Notes: generated by a model not told the origin, from the sequence alone. Counted from the stretch's first letter, positions 42,677 through 52,591 are shown. The stretch is DNA of 64,000 bases from [Empedobacter] haloabium (GCA_008011715.2 CP136508.1:5208001-5272000), one strand, 5' to 3'. Numbers and translations are program-made.

Positions 42677-43651
42677 ATGCAGCAAGAAATTCGCTTTGCC
42701 ACCTTCAATGTCTGCAACCTGGCGCCGCCGGGCGCGAAATTGTACGACAACCTTGCGCCCCTGAGCCCGGAGGAGTACGAAGCGAAGGCCAGCTGGATCG
42801 CCCGCCAGCTCGATGAACTGGACGCGGACGTGATCGGCTTCCAGGAGATTTTCTCGCAGGCGGCATTGCGCGACGTGCTGGCCCGCACCCGCAAATACCG
42901 CGAGGCGCTGCATGCCGGCTTCGATCCGGACCCGCAGGCGACCCGCCTGACGCCCAGCGTGGCACTGGTCTCGCGCCTGCCGCTGGCGGCGCCGGCGGCC
43001 GCCTACCCCGCCTTTCCCGCGGACGTGCCATGCGACTCCGGCAGCCTTGACTCCGACCGCTTCGCGCGCGCGCCGCTGCACGCGCAGGTGCTGCTGCCGG
43101 GCGAGCGCATCGTCGACGTGTTCGTCGTGCACCTGAAATCGCGCCGGCCCGACTATCGCAACGGCGACAGCGGCGCCGATCCGCTGCACTACGCGATGGC
43201 GAGCCTGCGCTCATTGGTGTGGCGCGGCACCGAGGCGGTGGCGCTGCGCGTGCTGCTGTCGAAGATGATGCGCGAAACGCGCCGGCCCTGCGTGGTGCTG
43301 GGCGATTTCAACGACACGGCCGACGCTGTCACGACCACGATCGTGCTGGGCAATGGCGGCACCTATGGCGGCGAAGGCGCGGCCAGCGAGGAGCGGCGCG
43401 GCCGCCTGTACGACTGCCACCGCATCCAGCGCAGCCAGGACCCGCTGCGCCACGTGGGCTACACCAACATCCACGAGGGCCGCTATTCGACCATCGATCA
43501 CGTGCTGGTCTCGGAGGAATTCACCGGCGATTCGCCGCGCGCGATCGGCGAGGTGCTGGACGTGAGCTACTTCAACGACCATCTGCGGCTGGCCAAGCCG
43601 GAGGCGTCCGACCACGGCCAGGTGCTGGTGCGCTTGCGCCTGTACGGCTGA
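42677..43651 (+). CDS. Endonuclease/exonuclease/phosphatase-fold protein
   Basis: This 324-residue protein has the EEP fold motifs: FATFNVCNL, DVIGFQEIF with the catalytic Glu, FVVHLKSRRPD, VLGDFNDTAD, RYSTIDHVLV and SDHGQVLV. It may be a phosphodiesterase or nuclease; the substrate cannot be told. There is no signal peptide. A GGGAG lies 9 bp before the ATG at 42677; upstream in-frame codons were rejected. Confidence 0.9.
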   Translation: MQQEIRFATFNVCNLAPPGAKLYDNLAPLSPEEYEAKASWIARQLDELDADVIGFQEIFSQAALRDVLARTRKYREALHAGFDPDPQATRLTPSVALVSRLPLAAPAAAYPAFPADVPCDSGSLDSDRFARAPLHAQVLLPGERIVDVFVVHLKSRRPDYRNGDSGADPLHYAMASLRSLVWRGTEAVALRVLLSKMMRETRRPCVVLGDFNDTADAVTTTIVLGNGGTYGGEGAASEERRGRLYDCHRIQRSQDPLRHVGYTNIHEGRYSTIDHVLVSEEFTGDSPRAIGEVLDVSYFNDHLRLAKPEASDHGQVLVRLRLYG

Positions 43652-43654
43652 GCG

Positions 43655-45742
43655 TCAATGCAGCACTGAAGCCTGGCCGCTGGCGCGGGCCGCCGCCACG
43701 GCGTGATAGCCCTGGTACTGGTCGCAGCCCTGCCCGCGCAGGAACTCCAGCTGCTCGGCCGTTTCGACGCCTTCCGCGATCACTGTCATGTCCATGCTGC
43801 GCGCCATCGCGATGATGGTGCGGATCACGGTCGGATCGAAACCGCCCGCCAGGAACGCCTGGGCGATCTTCAGCTTGTCGATCGGGTAGTCCTTCAACTG
43901 GCCCAGGCGCGACCAGCCGGTGCCGAAGTCGTCCAGCGACAGCCGCACACCCAGCTGGCGCAGGCCGCGCAAGGTGTCGGCCACACCGGCGCCGCCTTGC
44001 ATGAGGATGGCTTCGGTCAGCTCCAGTTCCAGGAAGCGCGCTTCCAGTCCCGCTTCATCCAGTGCCGCCTGTACCTGTTCCAGCAGGTCGCGCTGCTGGA
44101 ACTGCGCCGGCGACAGGTTGACGGCGACGCCGACCTGGTGGCCCTCGTCGTGCCACGCACGCGCGTGCCGGCACGCCTCGCGCATGACCCAGTTGCCGAT
44201 CGGGACCATCAGCCCGGCCTCCTCGGCCACGTCCAGGAAGCGCTCCGGCGCCAGCAGGCCCAGTTCCGGATGGCGCCAGCGCACCAGCGCCTCGGCGCCC
44301 ACCAGCACGCCGCTGCGCACGTCCAGCTCCGGCTCGAACACCAGCTCGAACTGCTGCTCATCCAGGGCGCGGCGCAGGCCATTCTCGAAGGTGGCGCGTT
44401 CGACGATGCGCTGGTTCATCGCCGCGCTGAAGAAGCGGAAGCCGTCGCGGCCGCCCTCCTTGGCGTGGTACATGGCGACATCGGCGTTCTGGATCAGCGT
44501 GTCGATATCGTCGCCATCGCTGGGAAAGATGCTGACGCCGATCGAGGCCGAGATGTGCAGTTCGTGTTCGCCGATCCGGTATGGCTGGCCGATGGCCTGG
44601 CGGACCGCCTCGGCCACGTGGGCCGCATGGTCGATGCCGCCGATGTCGGCCAGGATGACGACGAATTCGTCGCCACCCTGGCGGCTGACGGTATCGACCT
44701 TGCGCACGCATTTCAACAGCCGCGCCGCGACTTCCCGCAGCAGGGCGTCGCCGACCTGGTGGCCCAGGGTGTCGTTGACCGGCTTGAAGCGGTCCAGGTC
44801 GAGGAACAGGATCGCCAGCATGCTGCCCTTGCGGCGCGCCGCCGACAGCGCCAGCGACAGCCGGTCCAGCAGCAGCACGCGGTTCGGCAGGTCGGTCAGG
44901 AAGTCGTGCTCGGCCAGGTGGCGCGTGTGCTCCTCGCTGCGCTTGCGCTCCGTGATGTCGGACAGGATCGCCATGTAGTTGCTGACCTGGCCCTGGCCGT
45001 CGCGGATCGCCGTCAGCGACAGCCAGGCCGGGAACACCTCGCCGTCGCGGCGGCGCGAGCAGGTCTCGCCCTGCCAGTGGTCGAGCACCTCGATCTGGTT
45101 CCACACCTCGCGCAGGAAGGTCTCGTCCTCGACGCCGGCACGCGAGACCGTCAAGGGCCGGCCCAGCACCTCGCAGGCGTCGAAGCCCGTGATGCCGCCA
45201 TAGGCGCGATTGACGGAAATGATGCGGCGCTGGCTGTCGGTCAGCAGGATGGCGTCGCGGCTGTTCTCGAACACCTGGGCCGCCAGGGTCAGCGTGCGCT
45301 CGGCGTGCTTGCGCGCCGTGATGTCGACGTCCATGCAGAACACCTGTCCCAGCTCGCCCTGGAAGATCGGCAGCTTGGTCGAGCAGACCCAGTGCTCGCG
45401 GCCGTCGGCGGCGCGCACGATCCAGTCGCCGGCCGGGCCGTGGCGCCCGGTCTGCCAGACCGCTTCCAGCAGGGCGGCGTGCTCGGCCTCGCGTTCGCCG
45501 CGCGACAGCAGCTCATCGAGCCGGCGGCCGACGGCCTGCTGCGGCGTCACGCCGCACAAGCGCGCGCAGGCCTGGTTACAGAACCGGACGACGCCGGCCC
45601 GGTCGATACTGCAGACGGCGACCCCGGGCATCAGCTCCAGCGCGGCCACCAGGCGCGTGATCCAGCCCAGCGCTTCCTGGGCCGGAAGCGCCGCTGGCGC
45701 GGCGAGCTGCGCGGGCGTGGGGAATTTCTCTGACTGGTCCAT
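43655..45742 (-). CDS. PAS-PAS-GGDEF-EAL cyclic-di-GMP protein
   Basis: This protein of about 695 residues has two PAS domains (about 35-150 and 155-270, the second ending ILSDITERKRSEEHTRHLAE), a GGDEF domain (active site RQGGDEFVVIL, about 280-445) and an EAL domain (GAEALVRWRHPELGLLAPE to the end). The EAL metal ligands look kept (EAL, VNLSPAQF, LDDFGTG, EGVET). However the usual KIDxxFV is KIAQAF, YQPxID is FEPELD, and the C-terminal motif reads CDQYQGYHAVAAA. Phosphodiesterase activity may be altered. No membrane segment is seen. The ATG at 45742 is preferred to a TTG at 45790. Confidence 0.9.
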   Translation of the reverse strand: MDQSEKFPTPAQLAAPAALPAQEALGWITRLVAALELMPGVAVCSIDRAGVVRFCNQACARLCGVTPQQAVGRRLDELLSRGEREAEHAALLEAVWQTGRHGPAGDWIVRAADGREHWVCSTKLPIFQGELGQVFCMDVDITARKHAERTLTLAAQVFENSRDAILLTDSQRRIISVNRAYGGITGFDACEVLGRPLTVSRAGVEDETFLREVWNQIEVLDHWQGETCSRRRDGEVFPAWLSLTAIRDGQGQVSNYMAILSDITERKRSEEHTRHLAEHDFLTDLPNRVLLLDRLSLALSAARRKGSMLAILFLDLDRFKPVNDTLGHQVGDALLREVAARLLKCVRKVDTVSRQGGDEFVVILADIGGIDHAAHVAEAVRQAIGQPYRIGEHELHISASIGVSIFPSDGDDIDTLIQNADVAMYHAKEGGRDGFRFFSAAMNQRIVERATFENGLRRALDEQQFELVFEPELDVRSGVLVGAEALVRWRHPELGLLAPERFLDVAEEAGLMVPIGNWVMREACRHARAWHDEGHQVGVAVNLSPAQFQQRDLLEQVQAALDEAGLEARFLELELTEAILMQGGAGVADTLRGLRQLGVRLSLDDFGTGWSRLGQLKDYPIDKLKIAQAFLAGGFDPTVIRTIIAMARSMDMTVIAEGVETAEQLEFLRGQGCDQYQGYHAVAAARASGQASVLH

Positions 45743-45882
45743 CTGGCCATTCTTGCCGGGCTGGTCCAATACGCACTTGTGCGACCTCAACAGTACAAGG
45801 CGCAGCGATGGCGCATTCTTGCCTTACGCCAACTGGCCGACATATCGCGCTGCCGCGCCTGAAACAGCCCGCGCGCCGTTGC

Positions 45883-45888
45883 TATAAT
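45883..45888 (+). promoter_or_regulatory. Extended -10 directly before an AraC gene
   Basis: TGC-TATAAT forms an extended -10 that ends 6 bp before the ATG at 45895. Transcription should begin at or next to the A of the ATG, so the mRNA would be leaderless. No Shine-Dalgarno is present. Confidence 0.55.
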
Positions 45889-45894
45889 GAAAAT

Positions 45895-46851
45895 ATGAAC
45901 GCTCCCCTTTTCGCGTCCCCGCGTGACGAATATGCGCGGCGCATGACGCGCGTCCTGAACTACATCGATGCCCACCTGGACCAGCCGCTGGAGCTGGCCC
46001 AGCTGGCGGACGTGGCGAATTTTTCGCGCTTCCATTTTCACCGCATCTTCCACGCCTGGATGGGCGAGACGCTGGGCGACTATTTGCGCCGCCGGCGCCT
46101 CGAGAAAGCGGCGTTCCGGCTCAGCTGCGGCCCGGTCGAAACCGTGCTGGAAACCGCGCTGGCGACGGGTTTCGGCTCCGGTGAGGCATTCGCACGCGCG
46201 TTCAAGGCGAAGTTCGGCCGCACGCCAAGCGAATGGCGGCGCGATACGCCGCGGCGCCTCGCCGCGCAGGCGCTCGGCCACCACAGCAATCCTGATCAGT
46301 TGCTCGGCAATCCGGATCAGGCAGGGCAGCCGCCGATGCGCGACGATGATGTTTCCAACAACATGACAGGAAACCTCACCATGGAAGTCGTCATCACCGA
46401 CCTGCCCGCCGTCCGCGTCGCGTATTTTCGCCATATCGGTCCGTACGGACCGGGTATCACCTCGTTCTGGCGCACCGTCGTCGCACCGTGGATGCAGTCG
46501 CGCGGCCTGGAAGCGCCGCTCTGCATTGGCATCGGCTACGACGATCCCAGCATGACGCCTGCAGACAAATGCCGCTACGACGCCTGTGTCGCCCTGCCTG
46601 AAGACTTCACGGACACTGGCGCGGCCGATATCGCCACACTGCCCGGCGGCCGCTATGCGCGCGCCGCCTTCACGGGAGAGCCGGCCGGCATCGCCGATGC
46701 GTGGACCTGGATGACGCGCAACTGGCTGCCGTCGAGCGGCCTGCAATGCGACGACCGCCCATGCCTTGAAATCTTCCGCCCCGAAACGGCCGTCGATCCG
46801 GAAACCGGGGCCATGCGCTGCGACCTCTGCATTCCGGTCCGCCCGCTCTGA
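45895..46851 (+). CDS. AraC-family regulator with GyrI-like domain
   Basis: This 318-residue protein has two AraC helix-turn-helix motifs at the N-terminus (QPLELAQLADVANFSRFHFH and VLETALATGFGSGEAFARAF, then GRTPSEWRR) and a C-terminal GyrI-like effector-binding domain (MEVVITDLPAVRVAYFRHIG through DLCIPVRPL). Proteins of this layout are like Rob/BltR-type multidrug regulators. It precedes an RND efflux adaptor and pump on the same strand, 196 bp away, and may control them. That link is inferred from position. Confidence 0.93.
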   Translation: MNAPLFASPRDEYARRMTRVLNYIDAHLDQPLELAQLADVANFSRFHFHRIFHAWMGETLGDYLRRRRLEKAAFRLSCGPVETVLETALATGFGSGEAFARAFKAKFGRTPSEWRRDTPRRLAAQALGHHSNPDQLLGNPDQAGQPPMRDDDVSNNMTGNLTMEVVITDLPAVRVAYFRHIGPYGPGITSFWRTVVAPWMQSRGLEAPLCIGIGYDDPSMTPADKCRYDACVALPEDFTDTGAADIATLPGGRYARAAFTGEPAGIADAWTWMTRNWLPSSGLQCDDRPCLEIFRPETAVDPETGAMRCDLCIPVRPL

Positions 46852-47047
46852 CGAGCCAACCCGGCAGCGCGTCGTTCGACGCGCGCCGGGTCCCTTCACC
46901 ACATCGCTTTATCAGCTCCCACCGCAGTTCAGGCGCGCCAAAACGCGCTTCGTCGCATCCGGGTGGCCGCCGCCCTTGTCGAATCGTACAGTGCCACCAT
47001 CGCACCGTCCCTTTGCCGGCAGCGGCCAACCCACTTCGAGAAAACCA

Positions 47048-48247
47048 ATGACATCCGAACTGCCTTCGATCTCCCGGCGCCGCTGGCGCAAGCCGGCCAT
47101 CGCCCTCGTCGCCCTGGCTGTCGCCGGTGGCGCGTACACGGTGCTGCGCCCGCAGCCCGCGCCCGCCGCGGCCACGGCCAGCGCCGCGCCGGCCAAGCCG
47201 GTCGTCTACGAGCTGGCCGCGACCGACGTCGCCGCCGTCGCGGCGCGGCCGCTGGCGGTGCAGCTGCCGCTGTCGGGCAGCCTGGCGCCGGTCAGCCAGG
47301 CCACCGTCAAGTCGAAGGTGTCCGGCGTGGTCGAGGAATCGGCGCTGCGCGAAGGCATGGCCGTGACGGCCGGCCAGGTGCTGGCAAGGATCGACCAGGC
47401 CGACCTGCGCGCGCGCATGACGCAGCAGCAGGCCTTGCTGGACGAGGCGCAGGCGCGCCTGGCGATGGCGCAAAAGAACGAAGCCAACAGCCGCGCGCTG
47501 CTGGCGCAGAAATACATCTCGCAGACGGCCTACGACACCAATGCCAATGCGGTGGACCTGGCCCGCGCGGCCGTGAAGGCGGCGTCCGCCCAAGTGGAAC
47601 TGGCGCGCATCGCGCTGGCCGACAGCACGATCCGCGCGCCGATGAGCGGCATCGTCAGCAAGCGCCACGTGCAGGCCGGCGAAAAAGTGGCGCCGGACAT
47701 GCCTGTCTACACCATCGTCAGCCTGGCCGAGCTGACCCTGGAAGCGCAGGTGCCGACCAGCGACATCCCGCGCATCAAGCCAGGGCAGGAAGTGAGCTTC
47801 CGGGTCGACGGCTTCGCGGGCCGCGCGTTTGCCGGCAAGGTCGCGCGCATCAACCCGACCACGGAAGCGGGATCGCGCGCGATGCTGGTGTATATCTCGG
47901 TGCCGAACGACGACGGCGCCCTGCGCGGCGGCATGTTCGCCAAGGGCAGCATCGTCACGGAACGCACCGCCGCCCTGCCACAGGTGCCGGTGACGGCGCT
48001 GCGCGAAGAGAGTGGCCGCCAGCTGGTCTACAAGGTCGCCGGCGGCAAGGTGGTGGCCCAGCCGGTCACGCTGGGCCTGCGCAACGAGGACGAAGGCCTG
48101 GCCGCCGTCACCGAGGGGCTGGCGCAGGGCGAGCACGTGATCGTCTCGAAGCTGGACGGCGTCAAGCCGGGCGCCAGCGTGCGCCTGCCTGCACCGGGCG
48201 CACTGGCGCAGGACGCCAAGCCGGCCATTAAGCAACCGCAGGGGTAA
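47048..48247 (+). CDS. RND efflux periplasmic adaptor
   Basis: This 399-residue membrane fusion protein has an N-terminal membrane anchor ([20 protein letters not shown]), a lipoyl half-motif (VSGVVEESALREGMAVTAGQ), a coiled-coil hairpin (about 110-170) and the second lipoyl half with APMSGIVSKRHVQAGEKV. It links the inner-membrane pump to an outer-membrane channel. The pump gene follows after 3 bp. The outer-membrane factor is not in the window. Confidence 0.95.
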   Translation: MTSELPSISRRRWRKPAIALVALAVAGGAYTVLRPQPAPAAATASAAPAKPVVYELAATDVAAVAARPLAVQLPLSGSLAPVSQATVKSKVSGVVEESALREGMAVTAGQVLARIDQADLRARMTQQQALLDEAQARLAMAQKNEANSRALLAQKYISQTAYDTNANAVDLARAAVKAASAQVELARIALADSTIRAPMSGIVSKRHVQAGEKVAPDMPVYTIVSLAELTLEAQVPTSDIPRIKPGQEVSFRVDGFAGRAFAGKVARINPTTEAGSRAMLVYISVPNDDGALRGGMFAKGSIVTERTAALPQVPVTALREESGRQLVYKVAGGKVVAQPVTLGLRNEDEGLAAVTEGLAQGEHVIVSKLDGVKPGASVRLPAPGALAQDAKPAIKQPQG

Positions 48248-48250
48248 GCC

Positions 48251-51200
48251 ATGTGGATCACGAAGATCAGTATCCGCCAGCCCGTCTTCGCGACGATGGT
48301 GATGATCGGCCTGATGGTGCTGGGCCTGGCGTCCTATCGCGGCCTGGGCGTGGAAAGCATGCCGAACGTGGAGATCCCGTTCGTCGCCATCGAGGTGGCC
48401 TATCCAGGCGCCTCGCCGGAAGCCGTCGAGACGGACATCACCCGCCCCATCGAGGACATCGTCAACACCGTGCGCGGCGTGCGCACCCTGCGCGCCAACT
48501 CGTGGGAGGGCAAGGCCGGCATCTACATCGAGTTCGAACTGTCCACCAATATGGACAAGGCGATGCAGGACATCCGCGACAAGGTCGGCATCGTGCGTCC
48601 GCGCTTCCCGAAGGAGGCCAAGGACCCGTTCATCGTGCGCGAGGAAGGCGACAACGCGCAGCCGGTGGTGCGGCTGACGCTGACGTCGCCGAACGTCGAC
48701 ATCCGCACGCTGTCCACCCTGGCCGACCAGGTCATCGTCAAGCGCCTGCAGGGCGTGCCGGGCGTCGGCCAGGTGCGCAGCTACGGCCAGGCCAAGCGCG
48801 AAATCCTGATCAGCCTGAAACCGGCCGAGATGACGGCGCAGGGCGTCGGCGTCAACGAGGTGATGCGGGCGATCCAGGACACCAATGCCAATCTCCCGGC
48901 CGGCAACATCACGCGTGACGCCAGCGACCGGCTGGTACGCGTCGAGGGCAAGCTGAAGGAACCGCGCGAGTTCAACAAGATCATCGTCGCGCGCCGCGCC
49001 AATGGTCCGGTCTATCTGGAACAGGTGGCCGACGTGGTGGACGGCGAGGCGGAAGAGCGCTCGCTGGCCCGCATCGACGGCAAGCGCGGCATCTCGCTGG
49101 AAGTGACGAAGGTGCAGGACTCCAATGTGGTCGAGGTGGGCGAAGGCATCAAGGCCGTCGTGGCCGACCTGCAAAAATCGCTGCCGGCCGGCGTGGCGCT
49201 GACGATCTCGGACGCCGAATCGGACCGCGTGCAGAACCAGCTCAATAACGTCAAGCGCACCATTATCGAAGGCGCCGTGCTGACGATGATCATCGTGTTC
49301 TTCTTCCTGCATTCGTGGCGCTCGACGATCATCACCGGCCTGACCCTGCCGATCTCGGTGCTGGCCAGCTTCATCGCGATGAAGGCTTTCGGCTTCACCT
49401 TGAACTTCCTGACCTTGATGGCGCTGTCGCTGTGCATCGGCCTCTTGATCGACGACGCCATCGTGGTGCGCGAGAACATCGTGCGCCACCTGGGCTTCGG
49501 CAAGAACCACCGCAAGGCGGCGGAAGACGGCACCAACGAGATCGGCGTGGCCGTGATGGCGACGACCTTCGCCATCGTCGCGGTGTTCGTGCCGGTCGCC
49601 TTCATGGACGGCATCATCGGCCGCTTCTTCCTGCAGTTCGGCATCACCGTCACGGTGGCCGTGCTGGTATCGCTGTTCGTCAGCTTCACGCTCGACCCGA
49701 TGCTGTCTTCGGTCTGGCACGATCCCGTCAAGGATCGCTTCAAGTACCTGCCCTGGCTGGGCCGCTTGATGGAAACCATCGAGCACGGCATCGACAAGGT
49801 GCACGTCTGGTACGGCAAGGTGCTGGCCGTGGCACTGGACTGGCGCAAGACGACGCTGGCGCTGACCCTGGCGATTTTTGTCGGCAGCCTGCTGCTGGTG
49901 CCGAAGATCGGCGGCGAAATGTTCCCCGAGACGGACCGCGGCTGGATCGACATGCAGTTCAAGGTGCCGGTCGGCTCCAGCCTGGAATACAACGCCAGCA
50001 AGGTGGCGCAGGTGGAAGCGGCGCTGCGCGAATTCCCGGAAGTCGAGACGGTGTTCAGCAATATCGGCGCGGCCGAGGGCCGCCACATCTCCTACGTGAA
50101 CGTGAAGCTGACGGACGTGCACAAGACGCACCGCCGCCCGCAGAAGGAACTGGAAAAGGCCATCCGCGCGCGGCTGGCGACGATCCCCGGCATCACGCCA
50201 TCGGTCGGCCAGAAGCCCATCTTCATCGCCATCCTGGGCACGGACGAAGCGAAGCTGGACAAGGTGGCGCACCAGCTGATGGACAAGATGAAGGCGATCA
50301 AGGGCGTGGCCGACCTGGAATACAGCCAGGAAGGCGCCAACCCGTCGACGTCGATCCGCATCAACAACGAGCTGGCCAGCGACCTGGGACTGACCACGCA
50401 GCAGATCGGCGCGGCACTGCGGCCGTTCGTGGCCGGCGAGACGGTCAGCTACTGGCTGGCGCCGGACGGCCAGAACTACGACGTCAACGTGCAGCTGCCG
50501 AAAGTGGGCCGCCAACGCGTGGCCGACCTGGCCGACCTGTCGCTGGCGTCGAGCAAGCCGGGCCCGGACGGCCGGCCGCTGATGGTGCCGCTGCGCCAGG
50601 TGGTCGAGTTCGTGCCGTCGTATTCGCCACAGGTGCTGAAGCGCCAGGCGCTGATGCGGCGCGTGGCCGTGATGGCCGGCGTCGAAGGCCGCCCCGGCGG
50701 CGACGTGGACGCGGACGTCAAGAAGGCGATGGACTCCATCGAGATGCCGGCCGGCGTGCGTTTCGACGTGGGTGGCCAGGCCAAGCAGATGCAGGAAACG
50801 CTGACCAGCGCCATGATCGCGCTGGGTATCGCCATCGTCTTCATCTACCTGGTGCTGGCCTCGCAGTTCGGCAGCTTCCTGCAGCCGGTGGCGATCATGA
50901 TGTCGCTGCCGCTCTCCTTGATCGGCGTGCTGCTGGCATTGCTGGTGACAGGATCGACCTTGAACATCTTCTCCGTGATCGGCGTGATCATGCTGATGGG
51001 TCTGGTGACGAAAAACGCGATCCTGCTGGTGGACTTCACCAACCATGGCCAGCAAGGCGGCATGACGCAGCGCGATGCCATCATGGCGGCCGGCCAGGTG
51101 CGCCTGCGGCCGATCCTGATGACGACCTTGGCGATGATCTTCGGCATGCTGCCGATGGCGATCGGCATGGGCGAAGGCGGCGAGACACAGGCGCCGATGG

Positions 51201-51361
51201 GCCGTGCGGTGATCGGCGGCGTGATCACCTCGACCTTGCTGACCCTCGTCGTGGTGCCGGTCGCGTATACGTATCTCGACAACCTGGGCAAGCGGGCCAA
51301 GCGCTGGTTCGCGGCGCCGGAAGAGAAGCCGGCGGTGGTGGCGGTGGCGGATGCCGCTTGA
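48251..51361 (+). CDS. RND multidrug efflux pump
   Basis: This 1036-residue inner-membrane pump has the RND layout of 12 segments with two large periplasmic loops. The N-terminus is IRQPVFATMVMIGLMVLGLA, motifs include GLLIDDAIVVRENIVRH in the first half and MLMGLVTKNAILLVDFTNHG in the second, and the proton-relay aspartates are in LLIDD. Substrate cannot be told. It lies 3 bp after the adaptor gene; the hairpin at 51378 follows its stop. Confidence 0.96.
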   Translation: MWITKISIRQPVFATMVMIGLMVLGLASYRGLGVESMPNVEIPFVAIEVAYPGASPEAVETDITRPIEDIVNTVRGVRTLRANSWEGKAGIYIEFELSTNMDKAMQDIRDKVGIVRPRFPKEAKDPFIVREEGDNAQPVVRLTLTSPNVDIRTLSTLADQVIVKRLQGVPGVGQVRSYGQAKREILISLKPAEMTAQGVGVNEVMRAIQDTNANLPAGNITRDASDRLVRVEGKLKEPREFNKIIVARRANGPVYLEQVADVVDGEAEERSLARIDGKRGISLEVTKVQDSNVVEVGEGIKAVVADLQKSLPAGVALTISDAESDRVQNQLNNVKRTIIEGAVLTMIIVFFFLHSWRSTIITGLTLPISVLASFIAMKAFGFTLNFLTLMALSLCIGLLIDDAIVVRENIVRHLGFGKNHRKAAEDGTNEIGVAVMATTFAIVAVFVPVAFMDGIIGRFFLQFGITVTVAVLVSLFVSFTLDPMLSSVWHDPVKDRFKYLPWLGRLMETIEHGIDKVHVWYGKVLAVALDWRKTTLALTLAIFVGSLLLVPKIGGEMFPETDRGWIDMQFKVPVGSSLEYNASKVAQVEAALREFPEVETVFSNIGAAEGRHISYVNVKLTDVHKTHRRPQKELEKAIRARLATIPGITPSVGQKPIFIAILGTDEAKLDKVAHQLMDKMKAIKGVADLEYSQEGANPSTSIRINNELASDLGLTTQQIGAALRPFVAGETVSYWLAPDGQNYDVNVQLPKVGRQRVADLADLSLASSKPGPDGRPLMVPLRQVVEFVPSYSPQVLKRQALMRRVAVMAGVEGRPGGDVDADVKKAMDSIEMPAGVRFDVGGQAKQMQETLTSAMIALGIAIVFIYLVLASQFGSFLQPVAIMMSLPLSLIGVLLALLVTGSTLNIFSVIGVIMLMGLVTKNAILLVDFTNHGQQGGMTQRDAIMAAGQVRLRPILMTTLAMIFGMLPMAIGMGEGGETQAPMGRAVIGGVITSTLLTLVVVPVAYTYLDNLGKRAKRWFAAPEEKPAVVAVADAA

Positions 51362-51377
51362 GTAATTGATGAACCGT

Positions 51378-51430
51378 GGTGACAGGCACCTTTCTTCGCG
51401 TCGGAGACGCGAAGAAAGGTGCCTGTCACC
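51378..51430. repeat. Perfect 25-bp hairpin, GGTGACAGGCACC type
   Basis: 51378-51402 pairs without mismatch with 51406-51430 around a GGA loop. The outer 13 bases GGTGACAGGCACC are shared with the family at 14008 and 60058; the inner 12 are unique. It lies between the converging RND pump and the small basic gene and would form a very stable hairpin in either transcript. Confidence 0.85.
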
Positions 51431-51444
51431 GGTGGCTTACGCGG

Positions 51445-51639
51445 TTACTGCTCCTTCTCGACGTCGGCACTCTCTTCGGCCTCATCGGCTTCCTCCGCCT
51501 CGTCCGTCTGCTCAGCAGAAGCCGTTTCCCCCGCGGGACGCAGCTTCGCCTCCTGCTTGCGCCGGGCCTTTTCCTCGGCCTTGCGTTTCTTCTCCAGCTC
51601 CCGTTGCCGCTTCTCGTACGAGAAATTCGTTTTTGCCAT
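51445..51639 (-). CDS. Small highly charged protein
   Basis: This 64-residue protein starts MAKTNFSYEKRQRELEKKRK and is basic in its first half and acidic in its second (TDEAEEADEAEESADVEKEQ). A coiled-coil or disordered helix is likely. An excellent ribosome binding site (AAAGGAGGT) precedes the ATG at 51639, so it is almost certainly real. The function is unknown. Confidence 0.85.
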   Translation of the reverse strand: MAKTNFSYEKRQRELEKKRKAEEKARRKQEAKLRPAGETASAEQTDEAEEADEAEESADVEKEQ

Positions 51640-51691
51640 GGCGTACCTCCTTTGCGGTCATTATGCCGTAGCTCCAGCATCGCAGACTTTT

Positions 51692-52591
51692 TTATCCGCG
51701 CGGATGATGTACCGCATGCAACTGCTTAAGCCGTTCGCGCGCCACGTGGGTGTAGATCTGCGTGGTGGAGATGTCCGAATGTCCCAGCAAGAGCTGGACC
51801 ACGCGCAGGTCGGCGCCATGGTTGAGCAGGTGCGTCGCGAAGGCGTGCCGCAAGGTGTGGGGTGACAGCGGCGCCGTGATGCCGGCGCGCGCCGCGTGCT
51901 TCTTGACGATGACCCAGAACATCTGCCGCGTCATCGCCCCGCCGCGCGCGGTGACGAACAGGGCGTCGTCCTGCTGGCCGTTGAGGATGATGCCGCGCGC
52001 TTCTCGCAAATAGCGTTCAAGCCACGCGCGCGCCTGCGCGCCGAACGGCACCAGGCGGGTCTTGCTGCCCTTGCCGGTGATGCGCAGCACGCCTTCGTTC
52101 AGGCCCAATTCAGTGAGCTTGATCGCCACCAGTTCGGACACCCGCAGCCCGCTGGCGTACATCAGCTCCAGCATCGTGCGGTCGCGCACCCCCAGCGGCT
52201 CGCGCTCATCCGGCGCGGCCAGCAGCGCCTCGACCTGCGCTTCGGAGAGGGTGTGCACGAAGCGCGTCGGCTGCTTCGCGGACGCCACTTTCAGGCACGG
52301 GTCCTGCGCGATCCGGTTCTGCCGCAAGGCCTGCTGGTAAAAGCGCTTCAGTACCGACAGGCGGCGGTTCGACGTGGTCGCCTTGGTGTCGTCATGGCGC
52401 GCGGCGAAATACGCGTCGACGTCGGCCCGTGTCACGGCCAGCAGCGATTTGCCGGCCTGGGTCACGTCCAGCCACTGCGCGAACGCGCGCATGTCGCGGC
52501 GGTAGGCGTCCAGCGAATTCTTCGACAGCCCATCCTCCAGCCACAAGGCGTCGCAGAAGGCGTCGATCAGAGCAGCGTCGTCTGCTGCCAT
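51692..52591 (-). CDS. xerD: Tyrosine site-specific recombinase
   Basis: This 299-residue recombinase resolves chromosome dimers at dif with XerC. The catalytic residues are visible in ASGLRVSEL (R), SPHTLRHAFATHLL (H-x-x-R), LLLGHSDISTTQIYTHV (H and Y). Length and the N-terminal SAM-like domain fit XerD. Its start overlaps the end of ogt by 25 nt, so both are probably co-transcribed on the minus strand. Confidence 0.95.
   Translation of the reverse strand: MAADDAALIDAFCDALWLEDGLSKNSLDAYRRDMRAFAQWLDVTQAGKSLLAVTRADVDAYFAARHDDTKATTSNRRLSVLKRFYQQALRQNRIAQDPCLKVASAKQPTRFVHTLSEAQVEALLAAPDEREPLGVRDRTMLELMYASGLRVSELVAIKLTELGLNEGVLRITGKGSKTRLVPFGAQARAWLERYLREARGIILNGQQDDALFVTARGGAMTRQMFWVIVKKHAARAGITAPLSPHTLRHAFATHLLNHGADLRVVQLLLGHSDISTTQIYTHVARERLKQLHAVHHPRG

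Noticed and set aside
46670..51055. A 1461-residue open frame on the minus strand opposite the efflux genes
   Set aside because: It is an antisense shadow of the adaptor and RND pump genes, is histidine/arginine/glutamine-rich as expected of such shadows in high-GC DNA, and has no domain.
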